Assembly: GCF_000420425.1 (NCBI RefSeq)
Contig: NZ_ATUX01000008.1
Span: forward strand, 169,984 to 233,983
DNA length: 64,000 bases
Direction: 5' to 3'
From: Schaalia vaccimaxillae DSM 15804
GTDB taxonomy: Bacteria > Actinomycetota > Actinomycetes > Actinomycetales > Actinomycetaceae
A model generated the notes under the pieces. That model did not search any database, was not told the origin of the DNA, and saw only the letters and a list, made by a program, of their open reading frames with translations. A program made the position numbers and the translations under genes. Shown piece after piece: positions 17,189 to 26,242 of the stretch (the stretch's first letter is position 1; each line of letters begins with the position of its first letter).

Positions 17189-18594
17189 TGGCATCGAATA
17201 AGGACATCCTCGAGGCTCAGCGATACAACAGACGCAGGCTGGTTACAGCCTTTTCGTCGGGCACTCCCGGGGGCAGGGAAATTGAGACGCCCAACAATTT
17301 GCGTCCCCTTCTCATCGGCGGCGTCATCGCAGCCGTCATTCTCATCGTCGCCGCAGTCATGGGTCGTTTCTCTCCCACTTTGCCCAAAGACTGGCAAAAC
17401 TCCACAATGGTCGTCGTTAAGTCCACAGGAGCGCGCTACTACAGTATTGACGCGACGTTACGTCCAGTCACCAACATCACCTCCGCGAAGCTCCTGTCCG
17501 AACCAGGTTCGTATAAAACCAGTTCCGTGGCCGTATCCACTATCGAAGGAATCCCCCGGGGATCTCAGGTGGGAATTACCGGCATCCCCGACGACGTCCC
17601 TGCGGCCGCGGATTTGGCCTCCGAGAAATGGTTATCATGCGCCCTGCCAACCGGCGTCCACACGTGGGTTGCTGGGATTCCCGAGGGCGCATCACCTGCG
17701 CAGGTCGCCCTCGTAACAAATAACGAACGGCAATACCTCGTGACAGGAGGGACACGCTACCTGCTTGATACCACCGGCACACTGGGGCCTGCCCGAGCTT
17801 TAGGGCTTGACCAAGTAGCGCCAATCAACGTTGACGCGGCGTGGCTTGACCTTTTCTCAAAAGGGTCCGACCTTGCTGCACTCTCAATTGATGACGCGGG
17901 AATACCCGTGAAGAATATGCCCGACGCCCTGGCGTCTTCACGTATCGGCACCATTATTGAAGTACGCGATGAATCTGACGCCCAGGCGCCAACTCGTGCG
18001 TACATTGTGACTGGCAACGGTCGGATTGCATCTCTATCGTCGGTGGCACGCCAGATGTATGAGCTCTCCGTCGCTTACCGTAAAGCCGGAAACCCGCTGA
18101 CAGCATCGATTGCTGACATCCAAAACCTTGACGATGACGGTTCTTTTGGGCCGGCTGATTGGCCAGCCCTGGTCGACGTCGAAAAAGTTGTCGACACGGA
18201 GTCCGCTCCCTGCGCAAGCCTCGCTTTTTCAGATTCCGGAGCAGGAACCGACTTGATGTCGATGAGCGTTGCCGCTGCGACTAAAAATATTCACGCTCAC
18301 TCACAAGAATCTACTTCACCTACGCCGCCTGCCCAATCCAGCGCACAAGTGACCGTGCGAGGCGGTTCGGGAGCTTTAGTTCGAGCTTCTTCGGGCGGCA
18401 GTTTCGGAGCCACGATGTTCATCTCGGATATCGGGCGCGCCCACAGCTTAGGCGACAATCCATCGGATGCGATCGCACGCCTGTCGTGGACGTCAGATGA
18501 TGTTGTCCTCATTCCATCGGCGTGGACAAAGCTCGTTGAACCCGGTGAGGACATGACCGCTGATTCTGTATGGAAAACCGTTGGAGCCCAATGA
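17188..18594 (+). CDS. eccB: Type VII secretion protein EccB
   Basis: The product has 468 residues. The start is set by the TGATG overlap with eccD and gives MASNKDILEAQRYNRRRLVT, a typical short cytosolic EccB N-terminus. One transmembrane helix follows (~45-65, LLIGGVIAAVILIVAAVMG), then a large extracytoplasmic domain of repeated modules. Cys residues in WLSCALPTG and SAPCASLAF match the disulfide pair of the family. EccB forms the periplasmic-side part of the ESX core complex and binds MycP. Confidence 0.95.
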   Translation: MASNKDILEAQRYNRRRLVTAFSSGTPGGREIETPNNLRPLLIGGVIAAVILIVAAVMGRFSPTLPKDWQNSTMVVVKSTGARYYSIDATLRPVTNITSAKLLSEPGSYKTSSVAVSTIEGIPRGSQVGITGIPDDVPAAADLASEKWLSCALPTGVHTWVAGIPEGASPAQVALVTNNERQYLVTGGTRYLLDTTGTLGPARALGLDQVAPINVDAAWLDLFSKGSDLAALSIDDAGIPVKNMPDALASSRIGTIIEVRDESDAQAPTRAYIVTGNGRIASLSSVARQMYELSVAYRKAGNPLTASIADIQNLDDDGSFGPADWPALVDVEKVVDTESAPCASLAFSDSGAGTDLMSMSVAAATKNIHAHSQESTSPTPPAQSSAQVTVRGGSGALVRASSGGSFGATMFISDIGRAHSLGDNPSDAIARLSWTSDDVVLIPSAWTKLVEPGEDMTADSVWKTVGAQ

Positions 18595-19847
18595 TGCGTC
18601 GGCTGGGGTACGCAACTCGACTGGCTGGGATCCTGGCACTCATGGGGGTTGTACTGGCCCCCATGCCAACACATGCAGATGAGCAACCCACTTCGGTCAC
18701 CGACGATCCGTGCGTAGAGAACTTCAACGAAGACACTCTGGTAGCACAGAGCCCTTCTTTCATTTCGCAACTGGGAATGAACGATGCTTGGCAGCTTTCA
18801 CAGGGCGGCGTCCTCGTGGCCGTAGTTGATTCAGGTGTGGACGCTTCGAATCCTCATTTCGCTGGCGGAGTTGTCCTCGAAGGTAAAGATTTCGTCGGAC
18901 AAACCGATGGGCGCACTGACCTTTCTGGACATGGAACAGCTGTGGCAGGTCAAATCTCAGCCAGACAGGTCGAAGGTTCCGGCGTTGTCGGAATGGCGCC
19001 AGCATCTCGAATCCTGCCAGTTCGGGTCTATGAAAATAGCACTTCTGAAGCTATAAAGGCTGGGAAAGGCCCCGATTCTCGGGTCACCGCCGAAGGCATC
19101 CGATGGGCAGCAGACCAAGGGGCAGTAGTGATCGCAGTCCCAGCTTCTTCGACCTCGACCCTGCCCGAACTTGAAGAGGCGGTACGCTACGCGACAGACA
19201 AAGGAGCTTTGGTCGTCGCCTCCGCGGGCAACGCCTCGGGCCAAAACCAGGGGGATGCGAATACGCTTCGGTATCCGGCTGCATACCCGCAAGTCCTCTC
19301 GGTGACCGCCGTTGATGTCAACGGACTCCCCAGTGACAGTGTCGTTACAGGGGAACATATTGAAGTAGCTGCCCCGGGTTCCAATGTATTAACAACCTAC
19401 AAAAGCTACGGTGACTGCATCCTGGCTGCAGATAGCCCCACGACCTCGTACGCCACGGGATACGCAGCCGCACTGGCCGCGCTCATCGCCTCTACCTATC
19501 CTTCGGAAACCCCTCAAGAATGGGAATATCGGATCCTAGCCACCGCGCTGCGCCCCAACGCCGCACAAAAGTCGAATCGCCTCGGCTGGGGAATCATCGC
19601 ACCCTACGACGCCCTGAATTTTACGAACGACGGGAAAACCCTCGGCCCAGAAAATCCGAAGTTTCCAGCTCCCTCCAAAATCGCAGAACCCCTGATGGTC
19701 CGACCTGAACCCACCGTTGACCGCACTGGCGCAAAACGACAAGTGATCTTCGCAATCACCGGCGCGGGGGCCGCAGCAGTCGCGGGAATTATCTTGGCGT
19801 CGTGGATCCGTCAACGCCGATCAGCGGCAGCAGGCAAGAACCGCTGA
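18591..19847 (+). CDS. mycP: Membrane-anchored mycosin protease MycP
   Basis: The start is ATGATG at the end of eccB (18591 or 18594; GGAG spacing favours the second). The product has 417-418 residues: signal peptide ending MPTHADE, catalytic Asp in VAVVDSGVD, His in SGHGTAVAG, Asn in SAGNASG and Ser in TTSYATGYAAA. A C-terminal transmembrane helix (VIFAITGAGAAAVAGIILA) and a basic tail follow. This is the canonical mycosin that stabilises the ESX complex, in contrast to the two anchor-less S8 proteases upstream. The stop lies one base from the stop of the convergent kinase gene, leaving no room for a terminator. Confidence 0.95.
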   Translation: MMRRLGYATRLAGILALMGVVLAPMPTHADEQPTSVTDDPCVENFNEDTLVAQSPSFISQLGMNDAWQLSQGGVLVAVVDSGVDASNPHFAGGVVLEGKDFVGQTDGRTDLSGHGTAVAGQISARQVEGSGVVGMAPASRILPVRVYENSTSEAIKAGKGPDSRVTAEGIRWAADQGAVVIAVPASSTSTLPELEEAVRYATDKGALVVASAGNASGQNQGDANTLRYPAAYPQVLSVTAVDVNGLPSDSVVTGEHIEVAAPGSNVLTTYKSYGDCILAADSPTTSYATGYAAALAALIASTYPSETPQEWEYRILATALRPNAAQKSNRLGWGIIAPYDALNFTNDGKTLGPENPKFPAPSKIAEPLMVRPEPTVDRTGAKRQVIFAITGAGAAAVAGIILASWIRQRRSAAAGKNR

Positions 19848-19848
19848 C

Positions 19849-21459
19849 TCAATCAACGGTGATGCATTGACTCACGGGGATGGATTGACGTCCTCGGTCG
19901 CTGACAGCAATGACTTCCAGACAGTTTTCCCCCGGAACCGCCACAATCGTCACCGTATTGGCACGAATATTATTGAGTACCGGGTCTTCTCCTGGACGTG
20001 TCGCCGTGTATAAGAAGTGATCAGTTTGGGCCTTGTGGAAGCCCTGGTCTGACTGTCCACCTGACTGAGCCTGCTCAGCGGCCAGCCACGTCCATGTCAC
20101 CTTGCCATCCACAACGGCACCTTCAAGGGATGATACGGGGGCTGGGGGTGCATCAACTGGGTCATCAACCTGCCCGCCGTTGTTCCCCTTATCCTGGGGC
20201 GGAGCGATCTGGCGTCCTCCGCCGGTAAGCATGGCAACAACCAGTCCAGCGATAATGACCGCAGCTAGGACAACGAGGGCGATGATGCTCCAGGCAGAGA
20301 TGCCACGCGAAGCTGAGTCTTCGCCTTGAGCCGAAACAACCCTACGACCCGTAGTTTGAGAACGAGGTTCGTTCCACGAGTCCGCATGGGCCTCAACCGC
20401 AGAATCAAAGTCAAAACTTGGAGCTCGCAACCGTGTTCGGTCAGCGTCCACCGAAGGCATGGAACGCATGCGTGTGCCCTGATCCACGTCGACTCCTCCA
20501 CCCATATGGGGCATATCCGTAGCGGCCGCACCACCAAGGGACGAAGGAGCAGAAGGAAGGGTTGGACCGGTAGCAGGCTGGGAGTCCCTAATTTCGAGGC
20601 GGGTCACAGGTCTACCCATTAAACGTTGGATGCCTTGAAGAGCCCTACCAAATTCTGCTGCCGACGCAGTACGTCTATGCACATCGACCTGCATCGCATG
20701 CTCCAGGACCTTCTCCAACTGTGCAGGAGCGTCGGCGCGCCCAAGGCCTCGGATTCGTCCTGACCGGACTCGGGCCGCAATAGATACCGGAGCGTTGTCA
20801 CCGAAGGGGTCTTCGAAAGGACTTCGACCAGACAGCAAAGTCCACGTCGTAGCGGCCAGCGCCCACACATCCTGGGTGGGGTGAACGTGGGTCCGTTGAT
20901 CCTGCTGTTCTGGGGGAGCCCACAAAACAGAAAACCCATCGAGGAAACCTTCCTCCAGGGCACCGATTGGGGAAGCGACACCAAAGTCGGACAAAACCGG
21001 GCGACCGTAGGAATCCAACATCAGGTTGGCGGGCTTGACATCCCTGTGGACGATTCCCGCGCGGTGGAGCATTTCGACACCGCCGCTAATTTGGATCATG
21101 ATGTCAAGGGTTTGATCAATAGACATTGGGCGCGCCCGAACCTGTTCGCCAACATCGGCGACCGGGCAGTATTCCATGACAAGGTAGGCGCGACCATCCT
21201 CGGTGGCACCCGCACCGTAGAGCTGAACGATCGCAGGGTGACCGGCAATCGCTGTCATTGCGTCGGCCTCGCGTTTGAGCTCGGCTAGGCCCCGTTCATC
21301 ATTTCCTGACCGGACAACTTTAATTGCCACGTCACGCGAGGGCAGTAGTTGGTGGTACAGGTGGACATCGGCAAAACCTCCAGCACCCAGTGGGCGCACC
21401 CATTCAAAGCCAGGAAGATCCGGGCCCCTTAAAATCGCCGCTGTAGGAGTCGGTGTCAT
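19849..21459 (-). CDS. Transmembrane PknB-type Ser/Thr protein kinase
   Basis: The product has 536 residues. Kinase domain (~1-285): LGAGGFADV glycine loop, VAIKVV lysine, VHRDVKPANLML catalytic loop and SDFGVASPIG. A juxtamembrane linker rich in Ser/Pro/Asp follows. One transmembrane helix (~390-415) leads to an extracellular domain of ~110 residues with an FnIII-like strand pattern (VTWTW...HFLYTATRPGED). The kinase probably phosphorylates FHA-bound partners in the locus. The 4-base overlap with the upstream transglutaminase-fold gene shows it is the last gene of the giant protein-MoxR-DUF58 operon. Confidence 0.95.
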   Translation of the reverse strand: MTPTPTAAILRGPDLPGFEWVRPLGAGGFADVHLYHQLLPSRDVAIKVVRSGNDERGLAELKREADAMTAIAGHPAIVQLYGAGATEDGRAYLVMEYCPVADVGEQVRARPMSIDQTLDIMIQISGGVEMLHRAGIVHRDVKPANLMLDSYGRPVLSDFGVASPIGALEEGFLDGFSVLWAPPEQQDQRTHVHPTQDVWALAATTWTLLSGRSPFEDPFGDNAPVSIAARVRSGRIRGLGRADAPAQLEKVLEHAMQVDVHRRTASAAEFGRALQGIQRLMGRPVTRLEIRDSQPATGPTLPSAPSSLGGAAATDMPHMGGGVDVDQGTRMRSMPSVDADRTRLRAPSFDFDSAVEAHADSWNEPRSQTTGRRVVSAQGEDSASRGISAWSIIALVVLAAVIIAGLVVAMLTGGGRQIAPPQDKGNNGGQVDDPVDAPPAPVSSLEGAVVDGKVTWTWLAAEQAQSGGQSDQGFHKAQTDHFLYTATRPGEDPVLNNIRANTVTIVAVPGENCLEVIAVSDRGRQSIPVSQCITVD

Positions 21460-24023
21460 TGTCTTTTCCTCCTATCGCAGCGGCGCAAACGTGAAGATGC
21501 CACTGCAGCATCTTTATTCACTGGGTTTGTTTTTGCTTCTCGGGCGAGGCATTGGCGCTGACTACGCAAGCGGCGACGACGAAGGAGCGACTTGAGTGAA
21601 AGGGCTCGCCGGATCCTCGTGAGAGGACGAGCCCCTAACCGAAGTTCAGCCCGCAAAGCGTCAACGTCTTTCCACGCGAGTTCAGATTCTTCACGTGATG
21701 CTTGCCCATCAGCGAAGTTAGCGACATCAGCTCTCCTCGCGATTGCCACCGCGGTTGGAACTTCTTCAGCAAAAAGGGTCCAACCCGGGATTGCAGTGTG
21801 ACCTTGGGGTTGCTGAGCTGCGTCAGCTTCGTTGGCTGGCGACGAGGACGGCGAGCCCCACACGGACGCTAACTCCCACGCCGTTTCTTGGCGGGTCTTG
21901 TGGGCGTCAATATCGATTCCGGCATCGGTGGCTAGGTCTACGACCTCATCCCAAGAGCCAACGAGGGCGAGGCGCGAATCATCGGCTTTGCGCCGACCAC
22001 GTCGGCGAAGGGCCTTCAGCGCAAGGATCGCCAGTATGGGAGAAATAACAACCAGGATGCTGACCGAAACCCCGGCGATGATCCCCCAAGGAATTTGCGA
22101 GCGCTGATCATCCTCCGACTTGGAGTCTTTGTCGGATGTGGTCGGCGGCAGTTCCACTGGTTCTTCTGGTGGTTCAGGCGGTTGAAGCACCTGAGGTCTT
22201 GGTACTGATCGGGGTTCGGGGATATCCGTCTGCGGTTTCTGGTCACGAGGCGGCGTGGGGTCAAAAACTCCCCATCCGATCCCCTCAAACTCCACTTCGA
22301 CCCACACTTGCATGTCGCTGCCATAAAAGATTGCCTCGCTGCCGGCGCCGGTGTCTGGTGAGCGGAATCCCATGACAACTCGCGCGTTCATCCCCAATGA
22401 GTGGAGCATGAGGGCCATAAGCGCCGAATATTGTTCATCGTCGCCAATGAGTTGTTCAGCTTCGAGCATGCGAGCCAGACGATCAGCGCGGTGTCCGGGC
22501 CTGGACTGGGCTGTGTCCTCATTCGAATAGAAGCCGTGATCCGCTAAGTGACGTTCGATGGCACGAGCTTTAGCCAGCGGCGACTGTTCTTTCGCTGAGA
22601 TTGCTGTGGCGGCTTCGGCAATAGTGTCAGGCACGTTGGAGTCTCGACCATGGAAATCCACAATCTTGACGTCGTTGAGCTGGCCATCGGAAAGATTCGG
22701 CTCCACGTAGGAGTTGACCGTGTATGACATGGCCGAGGTCGGCCCCGTCGTCAAGGCAGTATCCGACCACAGATCAGCGTGTAGGCCGTCCTGCTGGGCA
22801 TCAGCATTCTCACCGGTGAAAACAACACTGTGCGCGGTACCTATCAGAGGCACCCACGGGCCAATGATCCCGGAAGTCTCAATCGTCATCTCCGCGGGTT
22901 TAGCCCCATCGGAAACGACTTGCTCTGGCAATCGTGAGCCCACGGGACGGTAGCCGGAATCGGGATAAGTTTCGGCTTCACTCATGCCAAAAGTGGTGCC
23001 GTCGTAGGAGTCCATTACTGCCACTCGGACTCGACTACTCTCAGGCAAGCCTTTAATGGACAGGAGTTTTTTCTTCTCCAAATCCGTCGTGTAGTGACGG
23101 TACGCCGCAAGGGGCGAAGGATAGTCGCGGACTTCAAGGGGAGGTTCAACCAGGTCGCGGGCTACGATACGCGAATTCCACGGGCCCCATTGGATCGTTG
23201 CGGGCAGTGCTATTCCGGCTCCGAGGGCGGCCATGACGAGGGCGGACACAGCTCGGCGCCCAACGTTAACGGCACTGCGTGAACGTCCCGTCGTCGACGA
23301 GGCTGCAGCATCTGTCGCAGTGACGGTAGCTCCCCTACCGACAATAATGTCTTCTCCGGCATCGATCCTGCGTCGTTGAGCTGCACCGGCCCACCACAGT
23401 AGGACCATGACCCACCACAAAACCACAGGCCAGACGCTGGGGCGTGTTCCAGATTCACCAAAGGCTACGCCAATGATGCCCATGACAATAATTGGGATCG
23501 TGCCGACAATGGCTCGGCCCCAACGGGCGGTCGCCAAGCCCGCTAAAGTGGCAGCCACCAAGCCACTGATCCATGGAACCAAGGCGGGACCCACATACGA
23601 GGAGGCAGGCGGCGTAATAGTGAGCAGATCTTTCCACGCCTGGACCGACCCCAGGACCAGCGTCTGAAGAGTATCTGCGCTGGGGACCACCCGGAATATG
23701 GTGGTGGTCGGAAGAGCGATGGCCCCTCCCAGGAACAAGTGGGCTCCCAAAACCGCAGCTAAGGTGGACAGCACATCCCAACGCCACCGCGTTGAGGCGG
23801 CCGCGATGAGTAAGCCCACCAGCACCCCTGCCGCCGCAGCAAATGCGCCTGAGAGGTCTCCAAAAATGGGTTCGTGGGTCAAAATTGGCCCAACGAAGAG
23901 CAGCGCAACGACGAGCAGCGACCACTGCGGGAGTCGGCCTCGTCGGCGCCCACGCATTGTTGCACTCATGGGAGTCGAATCGTGTGCGCTACGCCTTCTG
24001 TTAGGTGGGGAGGGAATCGTCAT
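21456..24023 (-). CDS. TgpA-like transglutaminase-fold membrane protein, catalytic residues lost
   Basis: The product has 855 residues. About six or more transmembrane segments occupy residues ~30-280, followed by an extracytoplasmic transglutaminase-like core (~500-595), another transmembrane helix (~650-675) and a cytosolic Arg-rich tail. In active members the core has Cys in a C-E-Q-F/Y pattern, His before A-W-V-E and Asp in FDPT. Here the aligned residues are Asp529 (DDEQYSA), Gln572 (DMQVWVEV) and Asp588 (VFDPTP). Only the Asp remains, so catalysis is unlikely and a binding or scaffold role fits better. It overlaps its neighbours by 4 bases on both sides. DUF58-MoxR-TgpA is a common trio. 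Confidence 0.9.
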   Translation of the reverse strand: MTIPSPPNRRRSAHDSTPMSATMRGRRRGRLPQWSLLVVALLFVGPILTHEPIFGDLSGAFAAAAGVLVGLLIAAASTRWRWDVLSTLAAVLGAHLFLGGAIALPTTTIFRVVPSADTLQTLVLGSVQAWKDLLTITPPASSYVGPALVPWISGLVAATLAGLATARWGRAIVGTIPIIVMGIIGVAFGESGTRPSVWPVVLWWVMVLLWWAGAAQRRRIDAGEDIIVGRGATVTATDAAASSTTGRSRSAVNVGRRAVSALVMAALGAGIALPATIQWGPWNSRIVARDLVEPPLEVRDYPSPLAAYRHYTTDLEKKKLLSIKGLPESSRVRVAVMDSYDGTTFGMSEAETYPDSGYRPVGSRLPEQVVSDGAKPAEMTIETSGIIGPWVPLIGTAHSVVFTGENADAQQDGLHADLWSDTALTTGPTSAMSYTVNSYVEPNLSDGQLNDVKIVDFHGRDSNVPDTIAEAATAISAKEQSPLAKARAIERHLADHGFYSNEDTAQSRPGHRADRLARMLEAEQLIGDDEQYSALMALMLHSLGMNARVVMGFRSPDTGAGSEAIFYGSDMQVWVEVEFEGIGWGVFDPTPPRDQKPQTDIPEPRSVPRPQVLQPPEPPEEPVELPPTTSDKDSKSEDDQRSQIPWGIIAGVSVSILVVISPILAILALKALRRRGRRKADDSRLALVGSWDEVVDLATDAGIDIDAHKTRQETAWELASVWGSPSSSPANEADAAQQPQGHTAIPGWTLFAEEVPTAVAIARRADVANFADGQASREESELAWKDVDALRAELRLGARPLTRIRRALSLKSLLRRRRLRSQRQCLAREAKTNPVNKDAAVASSRLRRCDRRKRQ

Positions 24024-25249
24024 GACAATGCGCCTCCAGCTATAAGGCGCGGAAGATCATCGAGGCTGGGGCAATCCAGCAGAACCCCCGAAGTGAGGCG
24101 GCGACGACGCCTTGAGGCTCCTGGCCGGACTCGAATGACGATCGTAGAGATGTCAGCGCTTGAGGATGTCGTAATTCGAGCTGCCGTTTCATCCGTGGTT
24201 TCAGGGCTGACAATCACCGTCAGGGCCGACACTCCTCCACGTTCTTGCAAACAGTGTCGAACTCGTGCTTCAACGTCAGCATTGTCTTGGGATTCGACCT
24301 CGGTTAGGTCGTCGAGCATACGTATCGGAGAACTTGTCGACACCCAAGCTGATGAGGTACTCATCGACACTGTGCGCGATGAGCCCAAGCCCGCCAACGC
24401 TAGAGACGCCCCTACAGAGATTGCCGTTTCGAAGGCTTCGCGCGGCCACTTCTGGACGCCGGTATCGACGACGATCAGATGGTGGGAACGGCGAGTCTCC
24501 TCAAATTGGCGAACAATTAACCTTCCAAGCCGAGCGGTAGATGTCCAGTGCACATTACGTCTGTCGTCACCCGGCTCATAGTCACGCAACGCATGAAAAG
24601 ATACGTCCGACGACGACAGTTTCGCTGTCGTCACGCCCTCGACATCGACCTGAAATCCAGTGGCATCAAAAGGAATGCGAACGGTACGCGGATGGACACG
24701 CAAAATGTCGGGCTTGTCCCACACGCGCACGCGCCGCAGCAAACCCAGCCCATCGGCACGCACCGAGCGTGCCGGTCCCACCGCGATAAGGCCACGTCGC
24801 CGTGTCACCACCGAAAAGACCTCTTCCCATTGGGCCTGGGGCGCCAAGGGCGGCACAATGAATTGCCCTGCTCCCTGACCAATGGGAAGCTCGATGACTC
24901 CCGTACCCGCAGGCCGGTTGCGCATATTCGTCACCGTAATACCGCCGATGGCTGTTTGCCCTGCAACAATGCGCTCTTGCGGGAGGCGAATCTCAATGCG
25001 GTGAGGGGTCGGCCAAATGACCAAAATGAGAGCAAATATCAGGATGACCCCACAAATAATGGCAATGACGAAGGCCTCGACCCACCCCCACGTTGACGCC
25101 AACCACATTGCGATCAGGGCACAAACAAACACCGCCCATCCCGTGCGCGTCACGGTTCGCAGCCACCCCAGGCAGAAGCCAACAATAGGGATACGGGCAA
25201 AGCCTGCGACCTTATCGCGGGCTCTTCGGATCAGGTTACGTACAGGCAC
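24020..25249 (-). CDS. DUF58-family membrane protein
   Basis: The product has 409 residues and a GTG start, 5 bp after the MoxR stop. Two adjacent hydrophobic segments (~37-85) precede a soluble domain. The DUF58 signature is clear: FHALRDYEPGDDRRNVHW followed by STARLGRLIVRQFE. A vWA-like region follows (LIVVDTGVQ). DUF58 proteins form functional pairs with MoxR AAA+ chaperones and are thought to help assembly or maturation of surface complexes. Here the likely client is the giant Ig/FnIII protein or the secretion complex. Confidence 0.93.
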   Translation of the reverse strand: MPVRNLIRRARDKVAGFARIPIVGFCLGWLRTVTRTGWAVFVCALIAMWLASTWGWVEAFVIAIICGVILIFALILVIWPTPHRIEIRLPQERIVAGQTAIGGITVTNMRNRPAGTGVIELPIGQGAGQFIVPPLAPQAQWEEVFSVVTRRRGLIAVGPARSVRADGLGLLRRVRVWDKPDILRVHPRTVRIPFDATGFQVDVEGVTTAKLSSSDVSFHALRDYEPGDDRRNVHWTSTARLGRLIVRQFEETRRSHHLIVVDTGVQKWPREAFETAISVGASLALAGLGSSRTVSMSTSSAWVSTSSPIRMLDDLTEVESQDNADVEARVRHCLQERGGVSALTVIVSPETTDETAARITTSSSADISTIVIRVRPGASRRRRRLTSGVLLDCPSLDDLPRLIAGGALS

Positions 25250-25254
25250 AGGAT

Positions 25255-26220
25255 TCAGGCACCCACCGCCGGGGCCGGAACGGTGGTCAGCGCACGATTA
25301 ATGACACCTTCAGCGGTTGCGCCGGAGAAAGCAGCATCCGGATCGACGACGATTCTGTGGGCCCACACGGGGACAGCAAGGGCTTTGACGTCGTCGGGCA
25401 GAACGAAGTTTCGCCCCTGGGCAGCCGCCCAAACTCTGGCGCAGCGGGCCATTCCGATAGCTCCTCGGGTGGAGACGCCCAAGGTGGAAGACTCATCCTG
25501 GCGGGTTGCCTCGGCGAGTGCGGCAATGTAGTCAAGAACAGCGCGATCCGTGTGGTTCTGGGCCGCCAATTCAGCCAAGCGCACCACCTGGTCGGCTTTG
25601 AGCAGGGGCCGAACCAGCTTGGAACGGTCGGGCGCGGCAGCTCCTGCCAACACGTCAATCATCGCAGCGCGAGAGGGGTATCCGATTGAGGTCTTCATTA
25701 AGAAACGGTCGAGCTGAGCTTCGGGCAACGGATAGGTGCCGGCCTGTTCAATCGGGTTCTGGGTTGCAATCACCATGAAAGGCTGGGGCGCCGGGTGACG
25801 TACACCGTCTACGGTCACCTGTGCTTCTTCCATTACTTCCAGCAGGGCCGACTGGGTTTTCGGCGAGGCACGGTTAATCTCATCAGCCAACACGATCTCA
25901 GCAAAGATTGGGCCCCCGTGGAACGACCAGTCTGCGGTCTTTTGGTCATACATATTGACGCCGGTGATATCCGACGGCAGCAGATCTGGGGTGAACTGGA
26001 TACGCGCAGTCTTGGAGTCAATGACCTTGGACATGGCGCGGGCTAGCGCTGTTTTTCCGGTGCCTGGCGCGTCCTCGAGAAGCAGGTGACCACCGGCAAA
26101 CATCGTCGTCAGTGCGAGCCGAATCGTTGTTTCCTTGTCGAGGACTGCCACGGCAATGCCGTCGACCAGACCAGCGAAAGTCTGAGCGAATCGGGTTGTG
26201 TCTTCAATGCTGATGGTCAT
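25255..26220 (-). CDS. MoxR-family AAA+ ATPase
   Basis: The product has 321 residues and its start follows AGGA. Walker A is DAPGTGKTALARAM, Walker B is IVLADEINRASPKTQ, and ATQNPIEQAG with PEAQLDRFLMK gives the sensor region. A C-terminal lid (LGVSTRGAIGMARCARVWA) matches AAA_3/AAA_lid_2. It lies 22 bp downstream of the giant gene. MoxR proteins act as chaperones for co-encoded vWA/DUF58 proteins. Confidence 0.96.
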   Translation of the reverse strand: MTISIEDTTRFAQTFAGLVDGIAVAVLDKETTIRLALTTMFAGGHLLLEDAPGTGKTALARAMSKVIDSKTARIQFTPDLLPSDITGVNMYDQKTADWSFHGGPIFAEIVLADEINRASPKTQSALLEVMEEAQVTVDGVRHPAPQPFMVIATQNPIEQAGTYPLPEAQLDRFLMKTSIGYPSRAAMIDVLAGAAAPDRSKLVRPLLKADQVVRLAELAAQNHTDRAVLDYIAALAEATRQDESSTLGVSTRGAIGMARCARVWAAAQGRNFVLPDDVKALAVPVWAHRIVVDPDAAFSGATAEGVINRALTTVPAPAVGA

Positions 26221-26242
26221 TTCAGTCCTGAATCCTTACTGG

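Noticed and set aside
18591..21459. Terminator between mycP and the kinase gene
   Set aside because: The two stop codons are one base apart, so no hairpin fits between them and none is obvious in the overlapping ends.
23874..24581. Plus-strand frame across the transglutaminase-fold/DUF58 junction
   Set aside because: Antisense to two genes with recognised motifs and a 4-base overlap.
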